Assembly (NCBI GenBank): GCA_021234155.1
Contig: JAJEKV010000107.1
Location: 1,345,108 to 1,409,107, forward strand
Reading direction: 5' to 3'
Origin: Isoetes taiwanensis
Taxonomy: Eukaryota; Streptophyta; Lycopodiopsida; Isoetales; Isoetaceae
Length of the DNA: 64,000 nt
Shown here: positions 43,835 to 55,204 of the stretch, piece by piece
How positions within the stretch are numbered: the stretch's first letter is position 1
Layout of the letters: the number at the start of each line of letters is the position of its first letter
Made by a program: the position numbers and the translations under genes
Notes under the pieces: model-generated
Told to the model about the DNA's origin: nothing
The model's input: the letters and a program-made list of their open reading frames with translations, nothing else
The model's database searches: none

Positions 43835-44470
43835 AATAGTCACGCCACGCAGGAACTGTGAACTGACTCTGCCAATGGACTCAAAGCGTCGACATTACCT
43901 TGGAGACCAAGTCTCGTGGGCAGCTCATGTCCAACACGTTCGTAGTCAATTAGCCTAAGAGGTGGCTGCGGAATACTACCATGTAAATGACCGTGTAACT
44001 TGGTCTCTAGGGTAATTTCCCCATTCCGGATGACATGGCCAGTCGAATCTCCATTCTGGAGTCTTTGTGATGCCCGAACGATAAAACACTTGGGTTTCTA
44101 CACGGTCGACCGCAGGACGCTTCGTGGTTTGATAAGTTCTCCCAGACGGATCTTGGATTTTTTTTGAACTTGCTCGAAGCAGGTTACTTGAACGGCGGAT
44201 TCAACGGTCGGATAGGGAAATCGAGCTCCGGAAGGGAGGGGGCATTGGAATTTGCCCTCCCGGAGGAGCGCTTGCAGGAAAGGTTGTCTCGGCAACCTTT
44301 CTGAGGTCCGTCTCCTAGGATCTGGCCTCTCCTCTCTGGTGAGGAAGTCGCGCAAAGTCTTAGCGTGGTTCGATTTGGGGAAGTGTGTCAGCGCTTTAAG
44401 TTCTTCAAGATCCCTCTATTCTATCCCTTGCCAAACTCCTCTACCAAAAATTCCAAAGGTTATCATATTT
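43835..44470 (+). repeat. Dispersed partial unit of the 57-64 kb tandem repeat (type B)
   Basis: The order GCCAATGGACTC, GGAGACCAAGTCTCGTGGGC, GTAGTCAATTAGCC, AGGGTAATTTCCCCATTCCGG, TTTGATAAGTTCTCCCAGACGG and ACGGTCGGATAGGGAAATCG matches type B units, for example 60,550-60,960 and 62,700-63,100. It is a single partial copy 13 kb from the array, so the array family is also dispersed. Confidence 0.75.
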
Positions 44471-44644
44471 CTTGCATAAAGTCCTAGCCATCATTTCCAC
44501 GTCACTATCATCTAGCCGTGTCACCCAAAATTTGCCAACATCATCCAATGAAAAGACCAAAGATGGACACCTTTTCATTTTTGGCCTAGTCCAAACTTGG
44601 CCTTGCTTACTTGGCATGCCATGTCACCACTTGGAGTGCCTAGG

Positions 44645-44890
44645 TGGCATGCTTGAGCCTAGATGGCATGCCTGAGCCACCTTGGCATGTTGGAGCCTAG
44701 GTGGCATGTTGGAGTGCGCGTGGCATGTTTGAGCCACCTTGGCATGTTTGAGCCTAGGTGGCATGATTGAGCGACCTTGGCATGTTGGAGTCCATGTGGC
44801 ATGTTTGAGCCACCTTGGCATGTTGGAGCCTAGGTGGCATGTTGGATCCACCTTGGCATGTTGAAGCCACCTTGGCATGTTTGAGCCAAG
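44645..44890 (+). repeat. 19-bp minisatellite, 13 copies
   Basis: TGGCATG recurs at exactly 19-base spacing from 44,645 to 44,873. The consensus is about TGGCATGTTGGAGCCTAGG, alternating with a variant containing CCACCT before TGGCATG. No indel has accumulated between copies although bases vary. Minus-strand frames through it are open only because 19 is not a multiple of three and the unit lacks stops. Confidence 0.95.
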
Positions 44891-45679
44891 TGGATAGAAA
44901 ATTTGGCCATTGCACATCCCCATGGCTCAAATGATGATATCTTGAGTGTTTTTAACATTTTTGGCCGATATTTAAAATGACTATCAGGGAAAACTTATAG
45001 GGTGTTCAAATTGGATAAAATTTTATGTCAATGAATTGTAAGAAAAAACCAGCAAACAATTTCTTGAATCTTGATTTCCATAAGGTTTTTGGTGTGTGCT
45101 TTCAATTCAATTTTGGGATCTTTATATGCCTTTGCAATATAGTGTTCTATAAGCATGAGGGGTAGAGGGACAATAGATGAGATACTGTATTTTTACACAT
45201 GGCATATGCAATGACAACATGAATACTTTATGGGTATCATATGGATGGGAGTAGTGCAATGATTGTATAATGGTGCTTATAAGATTGACTATTAAGAACC
45301 TTAAAATATCACACCCCTTTAGAGAACCATACATCCTTTAAAAAAAGCTCCTTAAAAACTACACTTACTTATAAATCACATCTCCAAAAACTACACCTTC
45401 TGGAAAACAACACCACCTCAAAAAATAAAAACCATAGTTCTTTTAGCAAAAAACCTATCTCCTTAAAAAACAACACCTCCTAAAAACAAAAACTATAGCT
45501 CCTTACAAGAATAACAGTGATCCACACCTCCACAGATCTACATGTAGGTTTTTTTGCGATCTCTGAATAAAGGACATGCGGACCTAAGAAAACTAGAGTT
45601 TTCAATGGTGGACCAAAATTTGGGGTCAGTGTGAGAGCAGCACGATCGGAGGCTTGAGGGAGATCAGCAAGATCTGCAA
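44891..45679. other. Non-coding stretch
   Basis: AT-rich, with several CTCCTTAAAAA(A/C)-type words at 45,340-45,520 (for example CTCCTTAAAAACTACACTTA) that form a loose short repeat. No gene. Confidence 0.5.
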
Positions 45680-46009
45680 GTGCAGCAAGATCAGCAGGAT
45701 CAGATGGAACAGGAGCATCAGCAGGACCAGCAAGATCAGCAGGATCAGGATGATCGCGGGAAGCCCAGTTCCAGTGGAACAGCTACTGTGAAGCCCCCTT
45801 CTCGGCGTAAGCAAAAATCCATGCCCAGGAGATCCGGCTCGGCAAAGCCTCCTAGGCTTGTTCCTAATTGGAGACAAGATGAGAGAGATGCAGCCAGGGA
45901 GACGGACAAGCTTGAAAATAAGCGGAAGCCGAAGGAAGGGCAGCTCAATATTAGATATGATGGCCCTATGAAGGTAAAAGGTGCTCCTCCTGGCATCCAA
46001 GCTTTATGA
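45680..46009 (+). CDS. Hypothetical Gln/Asp-rich then basic ORF
   Basis: A 109-residue frame in a GC-richer island (45,640-46,200). Residues 1-25 are almost only Gln, Asp and Glu, from AGCAAGATCAGCAGGAT-type repeats, and the rest is basic (SRRKQKSMPRRSGSAKPPR). The first codon should be checked, because upstream sequence continues the same repeat. The opposite strand is also open, so coding is doubtful. It may be part of a LINE ORF1-like or regulatory protein exon, but nothing confirms that. Confidence 0.25.
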   Translation: MQQDQQDQMEQEHQQDQQDQQDQDDRGKPSSSGTATVKPPSRRKQKSMPRRSGSAKPPRLVPNWRQDERDAARETDKLENKRKPKEGQLNIRYDGPMKVKGAPPGIQAL

Positions 46010-46638
46010 GAGATTAGGTACTGCCAGGCACGCACCCAGCCTCTGTTTCCCAAGCTTGCCTTTCTGTCGAGCTCGACGACTCCTCCTCCCTCCCCAGCTT
46101 GAGATGATCGGGGATCTTCTTCCCACCACTTGCTGCTGCCGCCGTCGAAGGTGTGCGTCTGGGGCTGAACTTCCTGGCTGTGCATTTGGTGCGTGCCATA
46201 TCTTACGGTTAAGGAAACTGATTAGGTTAAGCTGGAGATCAAAGGAGAGAGGTTTAGGGAAAGATAGGGAGAAATGGGTGGCAAAATGGTATTTAAAAGG
46301 TAAGATGCTCTAGGGAATATTCTCCTACTATTAATAGCCCTATTAATTAGCCTCCCTTAATTAATTACCCCACTATACATAATGGTTTGAAGTGCCAATT
46401 ATAGATTTGCGCCATTTTTCACCCGGGTCTCGAATTGGGATGATTCTTCGACCCATTTTGGGTGAAATTTGATGTTCATGCATAATTTTTACTCCAATTT
46501 TACTAAAATATTAATTTGACTTATTCTTTCTCCTATGTCTAACAACTTGACCTAATTTTACGAATCCACTACCTAGGAGAAAAATTTTCCCCCTATTTTC
46601 GAGGTTCTTTTATTTATTGAAGGCTGTCTATATCTATA

Positions 46639-46668
46639 CTAGTAACAGTGCCCGGCGTTGCCGGGCTT
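46639..46668 (-). mobile_element. Helitron-like 3' terminus
   Basis: On the minus strand a 7-bp-stem hairpin, GCCCGGCAACGCCGGGC, is followed by ACTGTTA and then CTAG, with T next. Plant Helitrons end with a short GC-rich hairpin about 10 bases before CTRR and insert between A and T. All these marks fit. The body would lie at higher coordinates. I could not identify the 5' TC end or a Rep/helicase gene, so it may be a non-autonomous copy. Confidence 0.6.
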
Positions 46669-49600
46669 TAGGAACAATATGCTAGGCTGGGGATGACGTG
46701 TTGCTAATGTCACTCTACACAAAAACAAAAGTGCAAATAACATAATAAGAGAAGCTTTATAATGAATACAATTTCTAAGTTATGAGCTTCTCTTGAGAAG
46801 GCAAATGATTTATCCCAAAGTTGTTACTTTTGCAATAAAGAGATTGATTTACAACATTGGACAAAATAAGCAATGGGCGTTAGTAGTGGGGAAGTGCAAT
46901 TTGTGTGAAACGGAACTATTAGCTCTTAGAAGCTATGAAGAATGCTATGCACTTTTTAGAAATTTTTAGAACATCCTCATCTACACATCTTGAAGCTAAG
47001 GACTATGATTTTGAAGGTTGCTTAATACTTGCAATAATTTCTACACATCTTGAACCTAAGGACTATGATTTTGAAGGTTGTGTCATGCGTGATGCAGCAT
47101 ACATAGATATTAACATTATGCACTCTTATCAATATTGACGATGCATAATTAGAATCTTAGCCCATCGTATTTCCACAACTTCTGGTTTTGCTGCTTGAAA
47201 CTTGTCAAGTGTGACTCCATGATGGAAGAGTAACCTCAGATATGCAGACATGGAAGGCGTGGCCCTTGGTCTGCAGACTATTGGGTTGGTCTGCAGACTA
47301 TTGGGATGATTGATGATGGTTGTTTTTCAAAATGACTTTGAGACTGTAACATGTACCATATCAATTACCAACGACAAATGCTTCCCCTATAATTGAAATT
47401 TACAACTGTTTGAAATATTTACTAAAGGTGTCCATTGTCCACAGGCTTCCAGAATATCAAGACCATCTTTGGGGCAATAGGAGGTATTTGCATTTCTTGT
47501 TAATTAAGGCTTATGCTATACAAAATATGCTGTCCATACAAACCTAATTATACATGCCGAACTGGCAAATGGAGTGTAGTCTTAATCTTCTACATAGGCA
47601 AACCTAAAATATAAAACTTAACAATGCAAATCAGTGTCTTTAGTGAGGAATAAATGTGTAATAGTTCAGCTATTACATGTTTCAACCGCATATATACATG
47701 TGATAAATTAATAAACGTAATAGTTCAATCGCAGTTTCATAATAAAACAATGAAGTCAGGCAATATTTATGACCAAGTTTAGATGCTCCCTTGCAATGGA
47801 AGAATATTGTAAGGAGATTAATGTGGTGGAAGATTGTCGAGAGATGATAATGAACTGTGAAGACCTGCATATCATAGAAACCCTCGTAAAACAAAAGCGT
47901 GTCTTGCAAGTTTGTTGCATAGCCAACATGGAAACATGGGTGAAGACTTGCTATGGAAAACTCTAGCACAATAATTTGACAGCTTGATTCCACCAAATGA
48001 TGTATCAATAGCTCATCTAGATTGGACACATTTACATTCTAGAAATCCATATCTTTCTTAAAGCTTAGGAGATAACGGAAATGTCAAATGTCGACACATC
48101 TTGAGCCTATATGCCTCTTTTGCCATGGAAGAATCTTCTTCGATCCTCATATTGGGCAAAACATTGTGCAAGCCGCACATTAAAATAATAATGTCGCATC
48201 TTTGATCAAAGGCACCTTGAAATTGTAAACATCCGCACATAGAGCGACGAAATCCATGTCTTAGAAAAAAAAAATGGAGTAAGAACATTTTTTGAAGCAA
48301 TGGAGGAGCATCTGCTTTCTCGTTCCTCGAAGTCCGCAGCCAATCGACCTTTTTGGTGTGGTCGGAAGGGTAGTTCATGGCGCATGAAAAGCATTTCATG
48401 TGCTCTTGAAGAATAGATGCAAACACGGTAAGCACAACCAAGCGCCGTGGATTTCTCCGAGTGCTTGGAAGCCAAATACAAATTCATATAATAGAGAATT
48501 TAATCATTGATCTAATGGATAAGGAGCAGTGGTGAAGATAACTAAATTGATAATTGTAGACACGAACTTGAAAAGACAGTCTTGAAAAGGGACTCACCTG
48601 TTGAAGTTATGAGTAGCCACACCTCTTGCACCGTGTTCTTGCCATATTTTATGGCCCTCAATGTTATGTCCGATCTCGCATTAATCGACTCCATAGCCAT
48701 TTGTCCATTTGTTTGTATCTCACAAAAGCTCGTTGGCGTCAACTCGCACTGCCAAGCTCAACCACTATTGCACCAGAATGCTCATGTGTACTATCCCCAA
48801 AACAGATAAACTCCCCATTTCCTTGTAATCAAAATCCGCTTTTATCGCAAAAGTTCACGGTGCCACTGTTATGTCTACTCAATTGCACTTGTTCGGTTTA
48901 AGAATCTTGAAGCCAATCTTATACCCATTTTAAACCCCTCGCTTCAACTTCTTTTTAAATCGAAAAACGATGAGCTTCTCTTGTTCCTCGAGTATCCAAT
49001 AATGACACTAAATCATCAAATGCCCGCCACATTAACAAAAAAGAGAGAACCCAATCAGCTACATGTGTGGAATAGATACAACATAGGAGACCTTTTGCTT
49101 TTAGTATTAGAAAAACTTACTTGCTCAGTGTCTATGACTTCCCAATGTCGATCAAGACCGGATTCAAGTAAATTCTTCCAACTCCGGGATCCCGACCACC
49201 ACCACCGCCATAAATTGCCAAGAACGATTGTGCCTCCCCGCCTAATCCAAAGTATGGACCTTTATAACATACAACTTCTCTCGCATCGGGCTAATGTTAG
49301 CCTTAACAACAACCCAGACCTTCCGTTGATTGAACTTAACTTCAAATTGTCAGGATCATCTTGGACAAAACATAAGTCATGTCAAGTTTGCTGCATTGGT
49401 ATCCTGCATGCATGGAGGAGCCAATATTAAGTGCTTGAGAAACAACAATTCGATTCCATATATAGAACTACAATAAGACTCACATCATCTTTATAATCAA
49501 GTTGGTTACAAAGAATATAAATAATACTGACAATGTATACAAAGAATATTTGCAATATATTTACAATATTATCGAGACGGATGTCTACTTCCTAATTGTA

Positions 49601-50250
49601 GATTAGGAAGTACAATATTTGCGCCTGTGTCTACTTCCTATGTATATTTTGAAGAATATTTTGCGCATCAAATAATAGGGAATGAGTAGGTCCGGAGGCA
49701 TTATGTTAGATGAGCTGGGGCAGAGACTTTATTCGCACAAAGAGTGCGCAGGACCTCCATAGCCATCAACTATAATAACTCATCCCCATTAGAGTTAGCA
49801 TATGCTAGATTCATCTGGAAATTAAGTTTGGTGAACATAAAATAGAAGGGATCCTAAGGAATAGAACCTATAATGTGCCTAGTCATCTTCCGGATTCACA
49901 AAAAGCCATAGAAATCTAAGGCCATGCATGCTTTTACTTCGAAATTAGAAGCAATAGACAGAAATTTAAACAATAGATAACCTGCCCATACTCATATGTT
50001 GCATATATTTGTAGCTATAAAATGTAGAATATGCTTTGAGCAATAATGAAGCTAACTATATATAACCTGTCGAGGGACAAACCTAGCTGGCTACACATGG
50101 TAAGCACAACCAATCAAGTATGAATTTCTCTAAGTTCTTGAAGGCCTAAAAACAAATTCATGTAATAGAGACTTAATCATTAATCCCGATGGATAAAGAG
50201 CTCTATAAATGTGCTTTGCTATGGGGAATAGGAGCGAGGTCACTTAACTA
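46669..50250. other. Non-coding stretch
   Basis: Mostly AT-rich. It includes a 60-bp in-frame duplication (46,981-47,080), a short duplication of GGTCTGCAGACTATTGGG at about 47,268 and 47,286, and a 149-residue frame (48,981-49,430) that I do not recognise and do not support as a gene. It may be the body of the Helitron-like element. Confidence 0.4.
46981..47080 (+). repeat. 60-bp-period duplication, in frame
   Basis: CTACACATCTTGAAGCTAAG then GACTATGATTTTGAAGGTTG (46,981-47,020) recurs at 47,041-47,080 with one substitution. The spacing of 60 keeps the reading frame, and the translation repeats STHLE(A/P)KDYDFEGC. The surrounding ORF (46,935-47,138) is not recognised. Confidence 0.85.
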
Positions 50251-50761
50251 GCTGGCGTTGGTGTCAAAGAGGCAAAATATGCTGCATTTGGTCTCTCTCT
50301 CGGGCTGGAGACATGGTTATGGGGAAGGCGGGAGCCGGGCGAGGAGCCGCAGAAGCACAAATATCATGCATTTATTATTTTTATTTTCATTTATTTATTA
50401 TTTTTATAAAAGCTATCTTAATACCCAAACCTGGCGGTGTAGTGATAGGTGGAGGTTGGCCTTGGAGGACCATCGACGATTGCCCCTACCTCGTGGAGTC
50501 CTCCTCCTATTTTCTCTAAACTCGCCCCTTTCCTCTACACAACAAATTAAAACTCCATGCATAAACTCACATACCTAATTAGGAGGGTAAAGCGATAATA
50601 AAAACTATATAAATACTTACCTTCGCCTTGCTCATTCTCCGTGACGATTCAAGATTACCTCTATTCATCGCCGAAAAAAGAGCACACCTAGATCAAAAAG
50701 AAATTGTGAGAGAAACATTTGATAACCATGAATGATATTGGTTGCAATAATAGAATGATAC

Positions 50762-50957
50762 TTACAAACCATAGAGATGAAAAATAGTATTTTTATGGTT
50801 CAAATGTGCCACTAATGAGCCCCCTAATGACTTCTTTATCAAGTAGCCTTGACCGCCTTGACCGGGCTGAGGGGAGACGCTGTAATGCCATGAATATTGC
50901 ATCGCCAGAAAGAGGGCCACAATGAGGAAAACCGCTAAGAATTGAGCCTCCGCCATG
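50762..50957 (-). pseudogene. Unrecognised small frame with signal-peptide-like start
   Basis: From an internal ATG at about 50,957 the frame reads MAEAQFLAVFLIVALFLAMQ and then a Gly/Gln-rich stretch (PQPGQGGQGYL). The start is a good signal peptide or membrane anchor. No partner exons were found. It may be exon 1 of a decayed gene. Confidence 0.25.
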
Positions 50958-51119
50958 ACTATATATATTAATTTGAACATAACGAGAATTAGCGAGAGAA
51001 AAGCTTTGAACAAGTGTCTTTGAATAAATACCTAAATTTATATTCTTATCTTCTTATTTATATTATTAGAAAAGTATCTCGTATATATGTATGGGGTGCA
51101 TATCGAACTCTAGGTTGCC

Positions 51120-51400
51120 ATATTATCGCCATGTATCATGTCATACAATCGAACCCTAAATTATCCCATTGGCATTTTTAGTGCCACATCATGAAACCCT
51201 ACGCTATGCGTGTGGCACATCATCAAACCCTAGGTTGTGTCACGTCAGCGACTTCCTATTGCCACATCATAGTAAGTGCCATGTCATCAAACCCTAGTTA
51301 GTGTGCCACATCATCAAACCCTAGATTGTGCCACATGGCATTTACAATCTAGGGTTTGATGATGTAGCACACAAAACCTAGGGTTTGACGTCTGTAGAAT
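51120..51400. promoter_or_regulatory. Telo-box cluster with long hairpin
   Basis: AAACCCTA, the plant telo-box, occurs at least four times on the plus strand, mostly inside CATCATCAAACCCTAG, and again inverted in the right arm of a hairpin. The hairpin arms are 51,301-51,329 and 51,344-51,372: 29 bases with one mismatch around a 14-base loop. GCCACATCAT-type words separate the telo-boxes. Confidence 0.85.
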
Positions 51401-51548
51401 ACTTTATCTACAAGTTATGATTAATAATTTATTTACCATTAATAATAATTTTTTTGATTAATAAATTACTTTTTTTTCATTAGTAATTTTGACTAAAAAC
51501 ATTTATTGGTTGCAACAAGCCTCAAATAGGAAGACAAAATTATATTAA

Positions 51549-53080
51549 TCACTTCTTGCAAGCATTTAACAAGAGCTTAGCCATCTCAAGTGGATCACCA
51601 CACTTCATATGTCGCCTCTCTCTCACAACTATATCGTAAGAAAGCCCCGCCGCTTTGAACACATCGACGACGCGAAAGCAATAGATGGGCTTATCCATGT
51701 GCACCAGCTCTCTATCCATCATCATTTGGACCTTCATATGTTGGATGATGTCCAATGTGCTAGAGTATCTATTGGTTGGGTTTATCTCAACACACAACCC
51801 CATAAGTCGAATTGCCTCGGACAAAATCAAGGAGCATCTCGTAAATGTAGCCCGGGAATATATGTCGATATCTCATGCCCCCATGATGCTTGGTCATCCG
51901 ATGATGATGTAAAAACTCTCTTCTCTCCCACCAAGGATATCGCACCGCTCCATCTTGTAGTGTATAACGGCTCTTCAATTTGGGCATTCGCCTTGCAAAA
52001 AAAACGGAGGGTCGTGGTCCCAATCACCAATAGCCACCCACACATTTGTAAGGGAGTCATCAAAATGGAGTTTGACCCTTTTGCAATTGAGCTTTGTGTG
52101 TGTCCAACCTGGAGCGTGGATGGCATAGACTCCTTCTCGCAAGAGCGAGAACTATTTCGACGCATTTATACACGAAGTCTCATTTTGGCTTTCCACTGCA
52201 CTTATCTTCATATCAGCCCTTCTTGGAGCACTATGCATTGCATTTGACCATCTCCTATAAGAAGAGAATTGGCTCGAAGATGGTCAAGTAATTCTCGCAG
52301 AAAAGGTTCCTCCATTCATGAATGGCAGACTACCATTGGTCCCCTCGGGCTCATCTCCACAAAAGACCTCGGGGGCAAGTCCAAGGGGTGTGGCCAATGC
52401 CGGACTTGGGCTCTTGAAACGGATATACTTGTCACCCAACAACCATGATGCAGCTCTATCTTGGCCTCTCCACACAATGCCGAGATAATAATCATCTTGA
52501 TTAAAGTACGGGGTTCCCAAGATCCGATTTGGTATATTTGGCGCCTTTGTTTACTACCAATGCACTTTACAACTCCAACAAAGATCCAATGTGAATGTCA
52601 TTCAATAAATGCAAACACATTTATCATGAGCATGTAATGATAATCTAGCCCCCGCACAATAGAGCTCCCACCATGGATAAGACTATCTAACTCCTTCCAC
52701 CGCCATCATTGAGATCAAGCTTGCCATCTTGTGATCTTTAAGTCGAACCTTGCACTTCGCCACGAATTAGCCCATCGTCCCAATGATGCCTCAAAGATAG
52801 GGGCTCATAAGTGGCACTTTATACCAAGTAGCATCCTCAATTCGCCTCGTGGATTGCAAACCCAAGACTTTAAGTTCTTTCTCATCATATCTTCCAACTC
52901 GCACTCATGCTCAAAGCCACCTCCCACATAATTCAGACCGACATTCTTTCTCAACCGATGCTACAAAAACGGTTAATTGATCATCGGGGCTTGCATATGT
53001 CGTTCGGCCTCAGGCGCAGGCATATTTGATTGATGAGGATCGCCTAATTTCACTAAGCATCTCTCGTCCCATCGAGGCCA
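51549..53080 (-). pseudogene. Unrecognised broken coding region
   Basis: Several minus-strand frames have coding-like composition and abut in shifted register. 52,284-52,560 contains GTPYFNQDDYYLGIVWRGQD and WLLGDKYIRF. 51,787-52,165 contains RYRHIFPGYIYEMLLDFVRG. 51,549-51,830 contains INPTNRYSSTLDIIQHM and ends NACKK. Stops and small frame changes separate them. I do not recognise the family. It lies between the telo-box cluster and the CACTA-like end at 55.3 kb, so it may be a transposon protein or a captured gene. Confidence 0.35.
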
Positions 53081-53279
53081 TTTTTTATGCCTACAAACAA
53101 AAACAAAATAATGAATACAAAAGCCAAGCATGCACAAAGTAAATGCAACATAATACCTACAATATCAAACATGTATGCGCACCATATAATCATTACTTAT
53201 AACACGCCCTATGGCGACTAATACCTTATCCGACCCCCCAAAAAGCAAGAAAAAAAAAGAAGAAACAAGAAAACTAAAT

Positions 53280-53560
53280 AGGTTAGATTAGGGTATTCAG
53301 ACCCCACCAGACATTACTAGTTAATTAGTTAGCGGATAGTCCCAAATTTTAGTTAACTTTTTAACCAAAAACACTACCTAAACTTATCTTCGCGACCTTG
53401 TTCGATTAGTTAGCAAAATTAACTAAAAATTAACTAAATTAGAAATTTGCACTATAGAGGTCACTTTAAGTTTAGTTAATTGTACATATAATTTTTTATG
53501 CCTTTGGCTAACTTAACTAGACATGTTCAAATAATTTAGTTAATTAGTTAAGTTATTTTT
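53280..53560. repeat. TTAGTTAA-rich stretch
   Basis: TTAGTTAA and TAACTAAA-type words recur on both strands about a dozen times. They form no fixed-period array. Confidence 0.7.
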
Positions 53561-53724
53561 TTTTACCAACGCTTTTAGTGCTAATTAGTACTACATTAAG
53601 TTACCCTAACCTTTTTTTTTTTAACTAGCACGGTGTGAAGGGAATCATCCAAGCATCGTTAACTTAACCTAGCCCTAGCTACCTCTAGCTAAACTCGACA
53701 ATAAACGAACTAAGGTTCAACACC

Positions 53725-54090
53725 GTCCCTCCCACTGCGGGGAGCCGACCATGTCCTTGCCGTAGCCACATCTACCTAAGAATGAGAAGAAAAGTGGACT
53801 TGGACCCGACACCTAGTCCTCTCCACGCAAAGGTGGAGCCGACCGTGACCTTGAACAAGCCACTACAATTTTATTTTTAAACCTAAAAAATAACAAGTGG
53901 AACCGAAGTGGACTTGAACCCTGCACGGGTCCTTCCACTCTAGGTGGAGCCGACTCGTGCCCTTGAACAAGCCACTCATTAACCTAGGAAACATTTATGA
54001 TTGTAGTGAAAGTGGACTTCAACCCCGCACATGGTCCTCCCCACTCTAGGTGGAGCCCACCGTGTCTTTGAACAAGCCACTCCATCAATT
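53725..54090. repeat. Tandem repeat of about 95-110 bp, four units
   Basis: Each unit has GTGGACTTGAACCC, GTCCTCTCCACTC, GGTGGAGCCGACCGTG and CTTGAACAAGCCACT in the same order. GGAGCC anchors are at 53,741, 53,835, 53,946 and 54,052. On the minus strand each unit contains GGGTTCAAGTCC, close to the tRNA B box GGTTCRANTCC. The units do not fold as complete tRNAs by eye. Confidence 0.8.
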
Positions 54091-54189
54091 TTTAACCTAC
54101 TTAAAAACTATAAAAATAAAATGCAAGTGCGATCAACTACTTACCAAAATAAGGACGCTGTACAAGATCCCTGTCGGTCCAAATCGAAT

Positions 54190-55040
54190 AGAAAGCTGCA
54201 AATGGTAACAAAGCATTAGAGGAATAAGAACAAAGAAGAAAAGATCAAGAAGAAAGAAAAGGAAAAAAAAAAGGGGGATAGAAAACAAGAGATAGAAATA
54301 AAACAAGAGAAAGAAATAAGAGAATAGAAGGGAAGAAATAAGGATAGAATAGAGAAGAAATAAGAGAAGAAACAAGAAAGAATGAAGAAAAATAAGAGGA
54401 AATAAGAGAAGGAAAGGGAATAGAATGGAAGGAAGAAATAAGGGAAGGGAAAGAAAAGGATCGAATGGAAAGTGAGGAAGAAATGTGAAGAATAAGAAAC
54501 AAATGAAGAATGAAGAAATGAAATTAAAAAGAATGAAGAATAAGAAATGAAAAAAAAAAAATGAAGAATAAGGAAGGGAAGAGAATAAAGAAATGAGGGA
54601 AGGGAGGGGAAAGAATTAGGAATGAGAAAAAGCATGAGAAAGAAATGGAAATGAGAAACAAAATGAGAAAGCATGAGAAAGAAATGAGAAAGAAATGAGA
54701 AAGAAATGAGAAAGCAAGAAATTAGAAAAAGAATGAGGAAGAATGAGAAAGAGGAGGAATAAAGAATGAGAAAAGCATGGAGGAAGAAAGAAATGAGAAA
54801 GAATGAGGAAGAAAGAATGAGAAAGAAATGAGGAAAGAAGAAATATGGGAAGAAAGAATGAGGAAAGAATGAAGCATGGAAGAAGGAGGAAGAAATGAAG
54901 CATGAGGAAGAATGAGGAAGAAATGAAGCATGAGAAAGAAAGAAGGAGGAAGAATGAACGAGACATGGAAGAATGGGAAGAAAAAAAAAAATCAAGAACA
55001 AAGAAGAAGAGGAAGGAAAGGAAACCAAAAAAGAGGAAGG
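54190..55040 (+). repeat. Polypurine tract of about 850 bp (GA-rich)
   Basis: Almost every base is A or G, in words such as GAAAGAAATGAGAAAGAATG and GAGGAAGAATGAGG, with scattered single T. No single period holds throughout. The long open frames on the complementary strand are Ser/Phe/Leu runs from TTC, TCT and TTT codons and are not genes. Confidence 0.93.
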
Positions 55041-55204
55041 TTGGGCATGCACCATTCAATCCAAAAAACCTATTCAATCTAAAAAAACATGATATACTAA
55101 CCTTTAGAATAGTTGTTTGGTGTAGATCAGTACTAATACTACGCTGGATCACCCAAGAACCCTCGGAAGTAGGGCAAAAGAAGTTCCGAAAGTCGCCGCC
55201 CGGT

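Noticed and set aside
44645-44890. CRISPR-like array
   Set aside because: The units are contiguous 19-mers without unique spacers, in a plant nuclear context with no cas genes.
44624-44923. 99-residue minus-strand frame through the 19-bp minisatellite
   Set aside because: It is open only because the repeat lacks stops; the product is a three-phase translation of one short repeat.
48981-49430. 149-residue frame as a gene
   Set aside because: No recognisable motif, His/Arg/Pro-rich composition, and no promoter or splice context.
53725-54090. tRNA genes in the repeat of about 100 bp
   Set aside because: Only a B-box-like word is present; I could not see a full cloverleaf, acceptor stem or A box.
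54216-55152. Long minus-strand open frames (up to 279 residues) rich in Ser, Phe and Leu
   Set aside because: They are translations of the polypurine tract complement; composition follows TTC/TCT/TTT runs and no domain is present.
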